Source of the DNA: Mesorhizobium sp. 113-3-3
GTDB taxonomy: Bacteria > Pseudomonadota > Alphaproteobacteria > Rhizobiales > Rhizobiaceae
Direction: 5' to 3'
Assembly (NCBI RefSeq): GCF_016756495.1
Contig: NZ_AP023243.1
Span: forward strand, 434,001-498,000
DNA length: 64,000 nt
The notes under the pieces were generated by a model. The model had not been told where the DNA came from. It saw only the letters and a list, made by a program, of their open reading frames with translations, and searched no databases. This document shows positions 1 through 7,299 of the stretch, in pieces (the stretch's first letter is position 1; each line of letters opens with the position of its first letter). The position numbers were made by a program, and so were the translations under genes.

Positions 1-1146
1 TACCTGCACAATTTCCTGGCCGAGCAGCCCGATCTCAACTTCCACAATCGCGAGGTGCAGGACGCGCTGCTCGACGTCACCCGCTTCTGGCTGGAACGCG
101 GCGTCGACGGCTTCCGGCTCGACACGATCAATTTCTACTTCCACAGCCAGGGCCTGGAAAACAATCCGCCGCTGCCGCCGGAAGAGCGCAACGACCAGAC
201 CGCGCCGGCGGTCAATCCATACAACTACCAGGATCATCTCTACGACAAGAGCCGCCCGGAAAACCTCGGCTTCCTGGAGCGCTTCCGCGCCCTGCTCGAC
301 GAATATCCGGCGACCGCCGCTGTCGGCGAGGTCGGCGATTCGCAGCGCGGGCTGGAAGTCGTGGCCGCCTACACAGCCGGCGGCAAGCGCGTGCATATGT
401 GCTATTCCTTCGACTTCCTGGCGCCGGAAAAGATCAGCGCCGCCAAGGTCCGCTCGGTGCTGGAAGCCTTTGGCAGGGTCGCCAGCGACGGCTGGTCGTG
501 CTGGGCGTTCTCCAACCATGACGTGATGCGCCCGGCCTCGCGCTGGGCCGCCGGCGAAGCCGACCCTGTCGCCTATCTCAAGGTCATCTCGGCCTTGCTG
601 ATGTCGCTGCGCGGCTCGGTCTGCATCTACCAGGGCGAAGAACTCGGGCTCGGCGAGGCCGAGTTGCGCTTCGAGGACCTGCAGGATCCCTATGGCATCC
701 GCTTCTGGCCGGAGTTCAAGGGCCGCGACGGCTGCCGCACGCCCATGGTGTGGGACGGCGGCGCCAAGAATGGCGGCTTCTCACAGGCCAAGCCCTGGCT
801 GCCGGTGCCGGCCAAGCATCTGGCGCAGGCGGTCAATGTCCAGCAGGGCGACCAGGGTTCGCTGCTCGAGCACTACCGGCGCTTCCTGACCTTCCGCCGC
901 GCCCATCCGGCGCTGGCCAAGGGCGACATCACCTTCATCGAGAGCGAGGGCGACACCGTCGCTTTCACGCGCCGCGCCGGCAACGATGAGATCGTCTGCG
1001 TCTTCAACCTCGGCGCCGGGCCGGCCAAGGTTGACCTTGGCAGCCGATCCCTGCAACCTTTGCCGGGGCACGGTTTTTCCGGGCAGGCGAACCCCGGTTC
1101 GATCGAGCTTGGCGGCTACGGTGCCTGGTTCGGGCGCATAGACTGA
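1..1146 (+). CDS. aglA: Alpha-glucosidase, GH13 family (5' end outside window)
   Basis: The reading frame is open from base 1, so the N-terminal part lies outside the window; 381 residues remain. It is a GH13 glycoside hydrolase that releases glucose from alpha-glucosides (sucrose, maltose, trehalulose types) in the cytoplasm. Visible motifs: GVDGFRLDT with the catalytic nucleophile Asp near fragment residue 41, VGEVGDS with the general acid Glu, and FSNHDVMRP with the transition-state Asp. The C-terminal beta-domain follows. The next gene is an AglK-like transporter ATPase 31 bases downstream, which matches the rhizobial aglEFGAK operon. The exact sugar specificity cannot be read from the fragment. 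Confidence 0.93.
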   Translation, partial: YLHNFLAEQPDLNFHNREVQDALLDVTRFWLERGVDGFRLDTINFYFHSQGLENNPPLPPEERNDQTAPAVNPYNYQDHLYDKSRPENLGFLERFRALLDEYPATAAVGEVGDSQRGLEVVAAYTAGGKRVHMCYSFDFLAPEKISAAKVRSVLEAFGRVASDGWSCWAFSNHDVMRPASRWAAGEADPVAYLKVISALLMSLRGSVCIYQGEELGLGEAELRFEDLQDPYGIRFWPEFKGRDGCRTPMVWDGGAKNGGFSQAKPWLPVPAKHLAQAVNVQQGDQGSLLEHYRRFLTFRRAHPALAKGDITFIESEGDTVAFTRRAGNDEIVCVFNLGAGPAKVDLGSRSLQPLPGHGFSGQANPGSIELGGYGAWFGRID

Positions 1147-1177
1147 AATCCTTGAGGAAATCACTGGGAGGAAACCA

Positions 1178-2290
1178 ATGGCCGATGTCAATCTGAGACA
1201 AGTGAAGAAGTCCTACGGCAATCTCAACATTCTCCACGGCATCGACCTTGATATCAAATCGGGCGAGTTCATCGTCTTCGTCGGTCCGTCCGGCTGCGGC
1301 AAGTCGACCTTGCTGCGCTCTATTGCCGGGCTCGAGGAAATCACGTCGGGCGAGCTCAAGATCGATGGCGACGTGGTCAACGACGTGCCGCCGTCCAAGC
1401 GCGGCATCGCCATGGTGTTCCAGTCCTACGCGCTTTATCCGCATATGACGGTCTACGACAACATGGCGTTCTCGATGAAGATCGGAAAGGAAAACAAGGC
1501 CGAGATCGACCGCCGCGTGCGCCAGGCCGCGGAAATCCTGCAGCTGACCAAATATCTCGACCGGCTGCCCAAGGCGATGTCGGGCGGCCAGCGCCAGCGT
1601 GTCGCCATCGGCCGCGCCATCGTGCGCAATCCGAAAGTGTTCCTGTTCGACGAGCCGCTCTCGAACCTCGACGCCGCGCTGCGCGTCGCGACGCGCATCG
1701 AGATCGCCAAGCTCAAGGAATCGATGCCCAACACGACGATGATCTATGTCACCCACGATCAGGTCGAGGCGATGACGCTGGCCGACCGCATCGTGGTGCT
1801 GAAGGACGGCCATGTCGAACAGGTCGGCACGCCGATGGACCTTTACAAGAAACCCGGCAATCTGTTCGTCGCCCAGTTCATCGGCTCGCCGGCCATGAAC
1901 ATCCTGCCGGCAACCATCGACAAGACCGGCAACCCGACAGTCGTCAGCCATGTCGGCGGTCGCAAGGCGACGGTGCCGATCACGACGCCCGCCTCGGCCA
2001 AGGGCGCGGCGGTCAGTTTCGGCGTGCGGCCGGAAGACCTGATCATCGCCAGCGATACGGAGTATCTGTTCGAGGGAACGGTCGACTATGTCGAGCAGCT
2101 TGGCGAGGTCCAGCTGGTCTATGTCGACATCGGCCGCGCCGACCTGCCGCTGGTGACCAAACTGCCGGGCAATGTCGAGGTCAAGCGCGGTTCGACATTG
2201 CGGCTGAGCGCCAACGCCGAGGACCTGCATATCTTCGACGCGGACGGACATTCCTTCGCGCTGCAAAAGCCGGAAGCAAAAGCGGCCTGA
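1178..2290 (+). CDS. aglK: ABC sugar transporter ATP-binding protein (AglK/UgpC family)
   Basis: Energises an alpha-glucoside ABC importer at the inner membrane face. The 370-residue protein has Walker A GPSGCGKST at residues 36-44, signature MSGGQRQRVAIGRA near residue 134, Walker B VFLFDEPLSNLDA, the switch His in IYVTHDQ, and a MalK-type C-terminal OB regulatory domain. Start ATG follows GGGAGGAAACC. It sits directly after aglA, as in rhizobial agl operons, and ends at a strong hairpin terminator. MsmK/UgpC-type ATPases can serve several transporters, so a shared role is possible. Confidence 0.93.
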   Translation: MADVNLRQVKKSYGNLNILHGIDLDIKSGEFIVFVGPSGCGKSTLLRSIAGLEEITSGELKIDGDVVNDVPPSKRGIAMVFQSYALYPHMTVYDNMAFSMKIGKENKAEIDRRVRQAAEILQLTKYLDRLPKAMSGGQRQRVAIGRAIVRNPKVFLFDEPLSNLDAALRVATRIEIAKLKESMPNTTMIYVTHDQVEAMTLADRIVVLKDGHVEQVGTPMDLYKKPGNLFVAQFIGSPAMNILPATIDKTGNPTVVSHVGGRKATVPITTPASAKGAAVSFGVRPEDLIIASDTEYLFEGTVDYVEQLGEVQLVYVDIGRADLPLVTKLPGNVEVKRGSTLRLSANAEDLHIFDADGHSFALQKPEAKAA

Positions 2291-2324
2291 GGCCGCACGC
2301 ACTGCCGGGTCAAAGCGACACAAA

Positions 2325-2357
2325 AAAGAGCGGCGGGCTAGGCTCGCCGCTCTTTCT
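2325..2357 (+). terminator. Rho-independent terminator after aglK
   Basis: Perfect 11-bp stem AAAGAGCGGCG (2325-2335) with CGCCGCTCTTT (2345-2355), 9-base loop, followed by CTT. The A-rich left flank gives a T-run on the minus strand, so it can also end the convergent DUF680 transcript. Confidence 0.85.
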
Positions 2358-2376
2358 TGGAAATCAGCTTCGGCTG

Positions 2377-2613
2377 TTAACGGCCGAAGAGGTTCCGGTC
2401 GCTGCCCTGAGGAGCGGACTTCTGCACGTCGCCCGACGAATTGAGCAGCTTGTAGACAGGCGAGCCGTTCTCGCGAATCGAAGCCGTACGCGAGTTGTCG
2501 ATCGAAGTTACGGCGGGCTGGTTGGCGCCATCGGAGCCATAATTGTCACTGCCCGCGAAAGCACTGCCGGGGATAGCCAGAACGGCGGCGGCAGCAAGGA
2601 TGATCTTGTTCAT
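2377..2613 (-). CDS. DUF680 small secreted protein, copy 1
   Basis: 78 residues with an N-terminal signal peptide (MNKIILAAAAVLAIPGSAFA), then GSDNYGSDGANQPA and a C-terminal GSDRNLFGR. This is the DUF680 pattern, a family of small exported proteins abundant in Mesorhizobium with no known function. The start is fixed by AGGAG seven bases upstream. It is the last of three tandem paralogues on the minus strand and the most diverged: the centre carries an insertion (PVYKLLNSSGDVQ) and the end reads GR instead of GNN. Family assignment is from recalled sequence pattern. Confidence 0.85.
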   Translation of the reverse strand: MNKIILAAAAVLAIPGSAFAGSDNYGSDGANQPAVTSIDNSRTASIRENGSPVYKLLNSSGDVQKSAPQGSDRNLFGR

Positions 2614-2685
2614 TTTAGTCTCCTGAATTTCTTAAGATCGGCCGGAGCAGCGAGCGGAAAGCCCGCCGCTAGCCGCGATCGGTTG

Positions 2686-2892
2686 TTAGTTGTTGCCGAA
2701 AAGGTTGCGGTCGGAGCCCTGCTGAGCAGGAGCCTGGGTGGCCGGAGCCGACTTGCCGACCGAAGCCGTGTAGGAATTGTCGACCGCAGCGGCCGGCTGG
2801 TTGGCACCGTTGGAACCGTAGTTGTCGCTGCCGGCGAAGGCGCTGCCGGAAATGGCCAGGACGGCGGCGGCAGCAAGGATGATCTTGTTCAT
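2686..2892 (-). CDS. DUF680 small secreted protein, copy 2
   Basis: 68 residues: the signal peptide is nearly identical to copy 1, then GSDNYGSNGANQPAAAVDNS, a short A/P/Q-rich linker and GSDRNLFGNN. AGGAG precedes the ATG. It is the middle copy; the spacer downstream of it (about 2620-2685) resembles the spacer downstream of copy 3, so the duplicated unit includes intergenic DNA. Probably periplasmic or secreted; function unknown. Confidence 0.86.
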   Translation of the reverse strand: MNKIILAAAAVLAISGSAFAGSDNYGSNGANQPAAAVDNSYTASVGKSAPATQAPAQQGSDRNLFGNN

Positions 2893-2964
2893 GATAGTCT
2901 CCTGAATTTCTTGAGGTCAGCCGTGGCAGCGGGCGAAAAGCCCGCCACCAGCCGCCATCGGTTG

Positions 2965-3162
2965 TTAGTTGTTGCCGAACAGGTTGTGATCGGCGCCCTG
3001 GGCAGGCGTCTGAGCAGCCGGTTCCGACTTCTTGGTCGAAGCGGTGTACGAGCTGTCGACAGCCGTGGCTGCGGCGGCATTCGAACCATAGTGGTCGCTA
3101 CCAGCGAAGGCGCTGCCGGAAATTGCCAGAAGGGCGGCGGCAGTGAGAACAATCTTTTTCAT
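2965..3162 (-). CDS. DUF680 small secreted protein, copy 3 (promoter-proximal)
   Basis: 65 residues with signal peptide (MKKIVLTAAALLAISGSAFA), GSDHYGSNAAAATAVDSS and C-terminal GADHNLFGNN. It is first in the minus-strand array, so the array promoter should lie in 3163-3400. The ribosome-binding site is TGGAG. The mature protein would be only about 45 residues and rich in Gly, Ser, Ala and Asn, without cysteines. The conserved elements among the three copies are the signal peptide, the GSD-x-YGS block, the S-YTAS block and the NLFG end. Confidence 0.86.
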   Translation of the reverse strand: MKKIVLTAAALLAISGSAFAGSDHYGSNAAAATAVDSSYTASTKKSEPAAQTPAQGADHNLFGNN

Positions 3163-3670
3163 TTTTAGTACTCCAGTATTTTTTCCGTCCGTCTAGCGGC
3201 GTGTCTTGGGATTGAAATCGCGTCGTTCGGACAGCCCCGATGTGGGAAAGCCCTCTCGCCGTTTCCAATCACGAAGTTGTTCCGTGTGGACCAAGGATTC
3301 ACCACTTGAAATTGCGCCAAGGCGGTCCACGTGAAACATTTTCCTACTTGATATCAGACTGTTAGCTAAAACCAGTGCTGCGATCACCAACTGTATCGGG
3401 GGCCCGTCGTTCACACCGTCCTGCACGCACCGTCAACAGAAACGAACCGTTCGGTTCGATTTTAGACTTTGCTAATAGTCACTTTTCGATACCGTTAACC
3501 TTTTTTGCGCCGGTTCCGGGTCGATCTTGCCGAACGGCACCGCCGCCACCGGGGGCGATTTTCGTGAGGGCTGTCCGTGCCCTGTTCGTTGCGCATGCGT
3601 GTCGCGCCACATGGATGCGATGTCGCTTTCATGCCGATGTCGCAAACGCTGTCGTGATTAGATCATGTCA
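3163..3670. other. Intergenic region between DUF680 array and B12 riboswitch
   Basis: About 500 bases with no convincing gene. It must hold the minus-strand promoter for the DUF680 array and the plus-strand promoter for the riboswitch transcript. The only clear structure is a 7-2-7 palindrome at 3443-3458. Local AT content is higher than in neighbouring genes, as expected for a divergent promoter region. Confidence 0.6.
3443..3458. promoter_or_regulatory. Perfect 7-2-7 palindrome, candidate repressor operator
   Basis: CGAACCG (3443-3449) and CGGTTCG (3452-3458) are exact reverse complements separated by TT. The form resembles TetR-family operators, but no TetR gene is nearby. A hairpin followed by ATTTTAGACTT could also be a weak terminator. 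It lies about 210 bases upstream of the riboswitch. Confidence 0.45.
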
Positions 3671-3846
3671 TCTCAGGTGCCGCTTCGTGACGACGGGGCG
3701 GAGAATTGGGAAGCCGGTCAAAGTCCGGCGCTGCCCCCGCAACGGTGGTGGAGTTCAAGTCGCAACGGGAGACCACTGGGCGAAAGCCTGGGAAGGTGTC
3801 GCGACCGTCCGCAAGGACACTCCAGAGCCCGGAAACCAGCCCGAGA
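3671..3846 (+). promoter_or_regulatory. Cobalamin riboswitch
   Basis: All conserved blocks of the adenosylcobalamin riboswitch appear in order: AGGTGCC (from 3675), GGGAAGCCGGT (about 3708), the B12 box GCTGCCCCCGCAACGGT (about 3730), GACCACTGGGCGAAAGCCTGGGAAGG in two adjacent blocks (about 3770-3796), and CAGAGCCCGGAAACCAGCC (about 3823). It lies in sense orientation 127 bases before a Rieske oxygenase gene. The usual behaviour is repression when cobalamin is present. The target, a betaine-demethylase type operon rather than a cob, metE or btuB gene, is unusual. Confidence 0.96.
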
Positions 3847-3883
3847 TTTTTGAACTCGACTGATCGCGGTGGGCGGTCAAGAG

Positions 3884-3917
3884 GCGGACGGCGCATGCCC
3901 GGCTTTTGCCGTTCTGC
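3884..3917 (+). promoter_or_regulatory. Hairpin in riboswitch expression platform
   Basis: GCGGACGGC (3884-3892) pairs with GCCGTTCTGC (3908-3917) with one bulge. There is no clean U-tract after it, so termination is uncertain; control could instead act on the ribosome-binding site near 3960. Confidence 0.35.
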
Positions 3918-3972
3918 GTCTAATCCTTCCTCAATCACCACCAGTTCAGTCCTTGAAGCATGAGGACAGGAC

Positions 3973-5220
3973 ATGGATGCGCGCAACGATATGCTGAGGC
4001 TCTTGAACGGCCGCAGAGAGGGCTTCTCGCTCGAGCAGCCCTTCTACACCGATCCCGATTTCTTCAAGCTCGACATGGAGCTGATCTGGTATCGCGACTG
4101 GCTGTTCATCGGCCATGATTGCGAACTTCCCAAGCCCGGCAGCTTCATCACCGTGCAGATCGGCGACTATCCGGTCGTGCTGGTGCGCGATCAGCAGGGC
4201 AAGATCAATGCCTTCCACAATTCCTGCCGCCATCGTGGCAGCCGTGTCTGCAACACCGACAGGGGCATGGCCGCCAAGCTGGTCTGCCCCTATCACCAGT
4301 GGACCTATGAGCTGGACGGAAGGCTGCTGTTTGCCCGCCAGATGGCCGACGGTTTCGACAAGAGCCAGTTCGGCCTGAAGCCGGTCGCCTGCGAAAGCGT
4401 GGCCGGCTATGTCTTCATCTGCCTGGCCAAGGAGCCGGCCGACTTCGCGCCGATGCGGGCGATGATCGAACCCTATCTCAAGCCGCACCGGCTCGGCGAA
4501 GCAAAGATCGCCTTCGAGAGCACGATCGTCGAGAAGGGCAACTGGAAGCTCGTCTGGGAAAACAACCGCGAGTGCTACCATTGCGCCGGCAACCATCCGG
4601 AGCTGTGCAAGACCTTCCCGGAAGCCCCGACGGTGACCGGCGTGCAAGGCGCCGACAGCGATCCGGAGATGCTGGCGCACTGGGCCAAATGCGAGGCCGC
4701 CGGCCTGCCGAGCAAGTTCCGCATCGACCCGGCCGGGCAATACCGCGCCACCCGCGCGCCGCTGCTGCGCGACGCTGTCAGCTACACGATGAACGGCAAG
4801 CGCGCGGTGAAGAAGAACCTGTCTGACACGGTCTCGGCCGATCGCATCGGCACGTTGATGCACTATCACTACCCGACGACCTGGAACCATATCCTCATCG
4901 ATCATGCCGTCACCTTCCGCGTGCTGCCGATCAGCGCGACGGAAACGGCGGTGACGACGAAGTGGCTGGTCCACAAGGATGCGGTCGAGGGCGTCGACTA
5001 CGATCTTGCCGAACTCACCCATGTCTGGACCGAGACCAACGACCAGGACCGCCGCATCGTCGAGGAAAACGCCTTCGGCATCCTGTCGCCGGCCTATGAG
5101 CCCGGTCCCTACTCGGAGCTGCACGAGGGCGGCGTGATCCAGTTCGTCGACTGGTACGCGCGCTTCATCGGTCCGCGCCTTGCCGATGACGGCCGGCCTG
5201 CGCTGCGCAGTGTCGCTTGA
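3973..5220 (+). CDS. gbcA: Rieske-type ring-hydroxylating oxygenase, glycine betaine demethylase-like
   Basis: 415-residue oxygenase component. A Rieske [2Fe-2S] site is visible as CRHRGSRVC (about residue 85) and CPYHQW, and the mononuclear iron site as NNRECYHCAGNHPE (about residues 198-211), the pattern of GbcA and stachydrine demethylases. The expected reaction is oxidative N-demethylation of glycine betaine (or a related betaine) to dimethylglycine and formaldehyde. The reductase gene follows after 11 bases. It is preceded by a cobalamin riboswitch, so expression should rise when B12 is scarce. The substrate is inferred from family similarity; choline monooxygenase or stachydrine demethylase are alternatives. 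Confidence 0.85.
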   Translation: MDARNDMLRLLNGRREGFSLEQPFYTDPDFFKLDMELIWYRDWLFIGHDCELPKPGSFITVQIGDYPVVLVRDQQGKINAFHNSCRHRGSRVCNTDRGMAAKLVCPYHQWTYELDGRLLFARQMADGFDKSQFGLKPVACESVAGYVFICLAKEPADFAPMRAMIEPYLKPHRLGEAKIAFESTIVEKGNWKLVWENNRECYHCAGNHPELCKTFPEAPTVTGVQGADSDPEMLAHWAKCEAAGLPSKFRIDPAGQYRATRAPLLRDAVSYTMNGKRAVKKNLSDTVSADRIGTLMHYHYPTTWNHILIDHAVTFRVLPISATETAVTTKWLVHKDAVEGVDYDLAELTHVWTETNDQDRRIVEENAFGILSPAYEPGPYSELHEGGVIQFVDWYARFIGPRLADDGRPALRSVA

Positions 5221-5231
5221 GAGGTTGAGGG

Positions 5232-6338
5232 ATGAACGCGATGACTGACCTTGGCCTTTATCGCCATCTTGATCAGATGGCGCCCTGGAACGACAGGCTG
5301 CAGGTGCTGGAAGTGATCGGCGTCAGCGACGAGGCGCCTGACGTCAAGACCTTCACCTTCCGCTCCGACAACCAGACCTGGTTCCGCTACAAGCCGGGCC
5401 AGTTCGTGACGCTGGAACTGCCGACGCCGGACGGGCCGCTGATGCGCACCTATACGCTGTCGTCCTCGCCGTCGCGGCCGTTCTCGATCGCGGTGACGGT
5501 GAAGGCGCAGGCCGGCAGCATCGGCACACGCTGGATGTTCGATCATCTGGTGCCCGGTTCGCACGTCAAGGCCTATGGGCCGAACGGCGACTTTTCGCTG
5601 CACAGCCACCCGGCGGCCAAATATCTGTTCATCTCGGCCGGTTCCGGCGTGACACCGATGATGTCGATGCTGCGCTGGCTGAACGATTGCGCGCCGTGGA
5701 CCGATGTCGGCTTCGTCAACTGCGCGCGACGCCCGGAAGAGATCATCTTCCGCAAGGAGCTCGAACTGCTCGGCGGCCATATGCCGGGCCTGTCGCTCGG
5801 CTTCATGATCGAGGAACGGTCGAGCCGCGAGGGCTGGTACGGCCATATGGGCCGCATCGACGCGATCCGGCTGCCGCTGCTGGCGCCCGATTTCCGCGAA
5901 CGCGAGATCTTCTGCTGCGGTCCGGATCCTTTCATGCGCGCCGTTCGCGGCATGCTGGAAGCCGCCGGCTTCGACATGACGAAATACCATCAGGAGAGCT
6001 TTGCCGCACCCGTGATGGAGGAGGTCCCGGCACCGTTCGCGTCGCCCGGCGAAGACGGCGTGGCCGTTCCCGTCGAAGCAACACCGATCCGCTTCGCGCT
6101 TTCGGATGTCGATGCCGAGTGCGTCGCCGGGCAGACCGTTCTGCAGACGGCGCGCGCCTCCGGCGTGCGGATACCCGCGGCCTGCGAATTCGGCCTGTGC
6201 GGAACCTGCAAGGTGAAGAAAGTCTCGGGCGCCGTCGAAATGAGCCACAATGGCGGCATCCTCGATCACGAGATCGATGACGGCTTCATCCTTGCCTGCT
6301 GCTCGAAGCCGCTGTCGGCGCTCGAAATCGAGGCGTAA
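5232..6338 (+). CDS. gbcB: Ferredoxin-NAD(P) reductase partner of Rieske oxygenase
   Basis: 368 residues: an FAD-binding ferredoxin-reductase domain (RTYTLSSSPS FAD motif, about residues 75-84), an NAD-binding domain (ISAGSGVTPMMSML; FCCGPDPFM) and a C-terminal plant-type [2Fe-2S] domain with CEFGLCGTC at about residue 318 and a last Cys near ILACC. This is the GbcB architecture, passing electrons from NADH to the oxygenase encoded immediately upstream. The two genes form an operon under the same riboswitch. An alternative start lies nine bases further in. Confidence 0.88.
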   Translation: MNAMTDLGLYRHLDQMAPWNDRLQVLEVIGVSDEAPDVKTFTFRSDNQTWFRYKPGQFVTLELPTPDGPLMRTYTLSSSPSRPFSIAVTVKAQAGSIGTRWMFDHLVPGSHVKAYGPNGDFSLHSHPAAKYLFISAGSGVTPMMSMLRWLNDCAPWTDVGFVNCARRPEEIIFRKELELLGGHMPGLSLGFMIEERSSREGWYGHMGRIDAIRLPLLAPDFREREIFCCGPDPFMRAVRGMLEAAGFDMTKYHQESFAAPVMEEVPAPFASPGEDGVAVPVEATPIRFALSDVDAECVAGQTVLQTARASGVRIPAACEFGLCGTCKVKKVSGAVEMSHNGGILDHEIDDGFILACCSKPLSALEIEA

Positions 6339-6416
6339 CAGCGGTCGGGAGGACCCTGCATGGCGGCCTTGCCAAGCAGTGGCGGCTGCTTGATAGGAAC
6401 GTGGGTCAAGGTCGGC

Positions 6417-7058
6417 TCATAAGCCGTTCTCGTGCGGCTTGGTCACCCGCCGCAGCGTCAGATTGATCCTACCGCCATTCTTGAGCAGCGCCGAGGTCGA
6501 GGGATAGATGCGGTCGACACCGTGGAAGGCGAGACGGCCCTCGCCGCCAAGCACGACGACGTCGCCGCTCTTCAGCCTGAACGATTTGGTGGCGCCGTCG
6601 CGCGTCGTCTGGCCGACCCTGAACAGGCAATCATCGCCCAGCGACACGGAGACGACGGGCGCCGAAAAGTCGGCCTCGTCGCGATCCTGGTGCAGGCCCA
6701 TCTTTGCATCCGCCGTGTAGAAATTGATCAGACAGGCCTCCGGCGGATTCGGATATCCCGACACCTGCCGCCACAGATCGAGCAGGCCCTGCGGAATCGG
6801 CGGCCATGGCTCCCCGGTCAGCGGATGCGTCGGCTGGTAGCGATAGCCGCGCTCCTTGTCGGTGACCCAGCCGAGCGGGCCGCAATTGGTCATGCGCACG
6901 CTCATCTCCTTGCCGGTGCGCGGCATGGCCGGCACGAACAGCGGCGCCCGCTGGACGATGCCTCTCACCGCCTCGACCAGCGCCTCTTGGGTGGCGCGGG
7001 AGAGATAGGCCGGCATGTGGCGGACGCCGTTGGGCAGAACGAGCATGGAATAGCGCAC
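6417..7058 (-). CDS. alkB: Alpha-ketoglutarate-dependent DNA dealkylase AlkB
   Basis: 213 residues. AlkB directly reverses 1-methyladenine and 3-methylcytosine lesions by Fe(II)/2-oxoglutarate oxidation. The iron ligands are visible: His123-x-Asp125 (GLHQDRD) and His179 (FHGVDR); the 2-oxoglutarate-binding arginines are Arg197 and Arg203 (GRINLTLRR). The Gly-Tyr-Arg-Tyr substrate lid segment is at residues 71-74. Length matches E. coli AlkB (216). It is convergent with gbcB and divergent from the TonB receptor gene, and has no ada gene beside it. Confidence 0.92.
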   Translation of the reverse strand: MRYSMLVLPNGVRHMPAYLSRATQEALVEAVRGIVQRAPLFVPAMPRTGKEMSVRMTNCGPLGWVTDKERGYRYQPTHPLTGEPWPPIPQGLLDLWRQVSGYPNPPEACLINFYTADAKMGLHQDRDEADFSAPVVSVSLGDDCLFRVGQTTRDGATKSFRLKSGDVVVLGGEGRLAFHGVDRIYPSTSALLKNGGRINLTLRRVTKPHENGL

Positions 7059-7202
7059 CTTGAGATGGTTCGAGACGGCAAGATGCCACCATCTACGGAA
7101 AACAGCGACCCGAAAGCCGTCGCCAGTGTCACCGCAGGTGCCGATGTGAATTCACGCCCCGCTCCGCGAAAGGCGGTTGACGGATAAACATGAATTTCAT
7201 AG

Positions 7203-7219
7203 TCAAGTTTTTAACTTGA
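7203..7219. promoter_or_regulatory. Perfect 7-3-7 palindrome upstream of siderophore receptor
   Basis: TCAAGTT (7203-7209), spacer TTT, AACTTGA (7213-7219). It lies 80-97 bases upstream of the receptor start, in the alkB/receptor divergent region. Such receptors are normally iron-regulated (RirA, Fur/Mur or Irr in rhizobia, or a dedicated AraC activator). The sequence does not match a binding site I can name with certainty. Confidence 0.5.
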
Positions 7220-7299
7220 GTGTTTGAGGCAACAATTCTGGATGCCGGCGAGTGGGAGAGGTCGCCGGCGGCGAATGGCAAAGAGCGAGGCATATCGGC

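Noticed and set aside
3325-3345. Possible ParB parS site (CCACGTGAAACA)
   Set aside because: Only the right half matches the 16-base consensus well, with three mismatches on the left, and no par genes are near.
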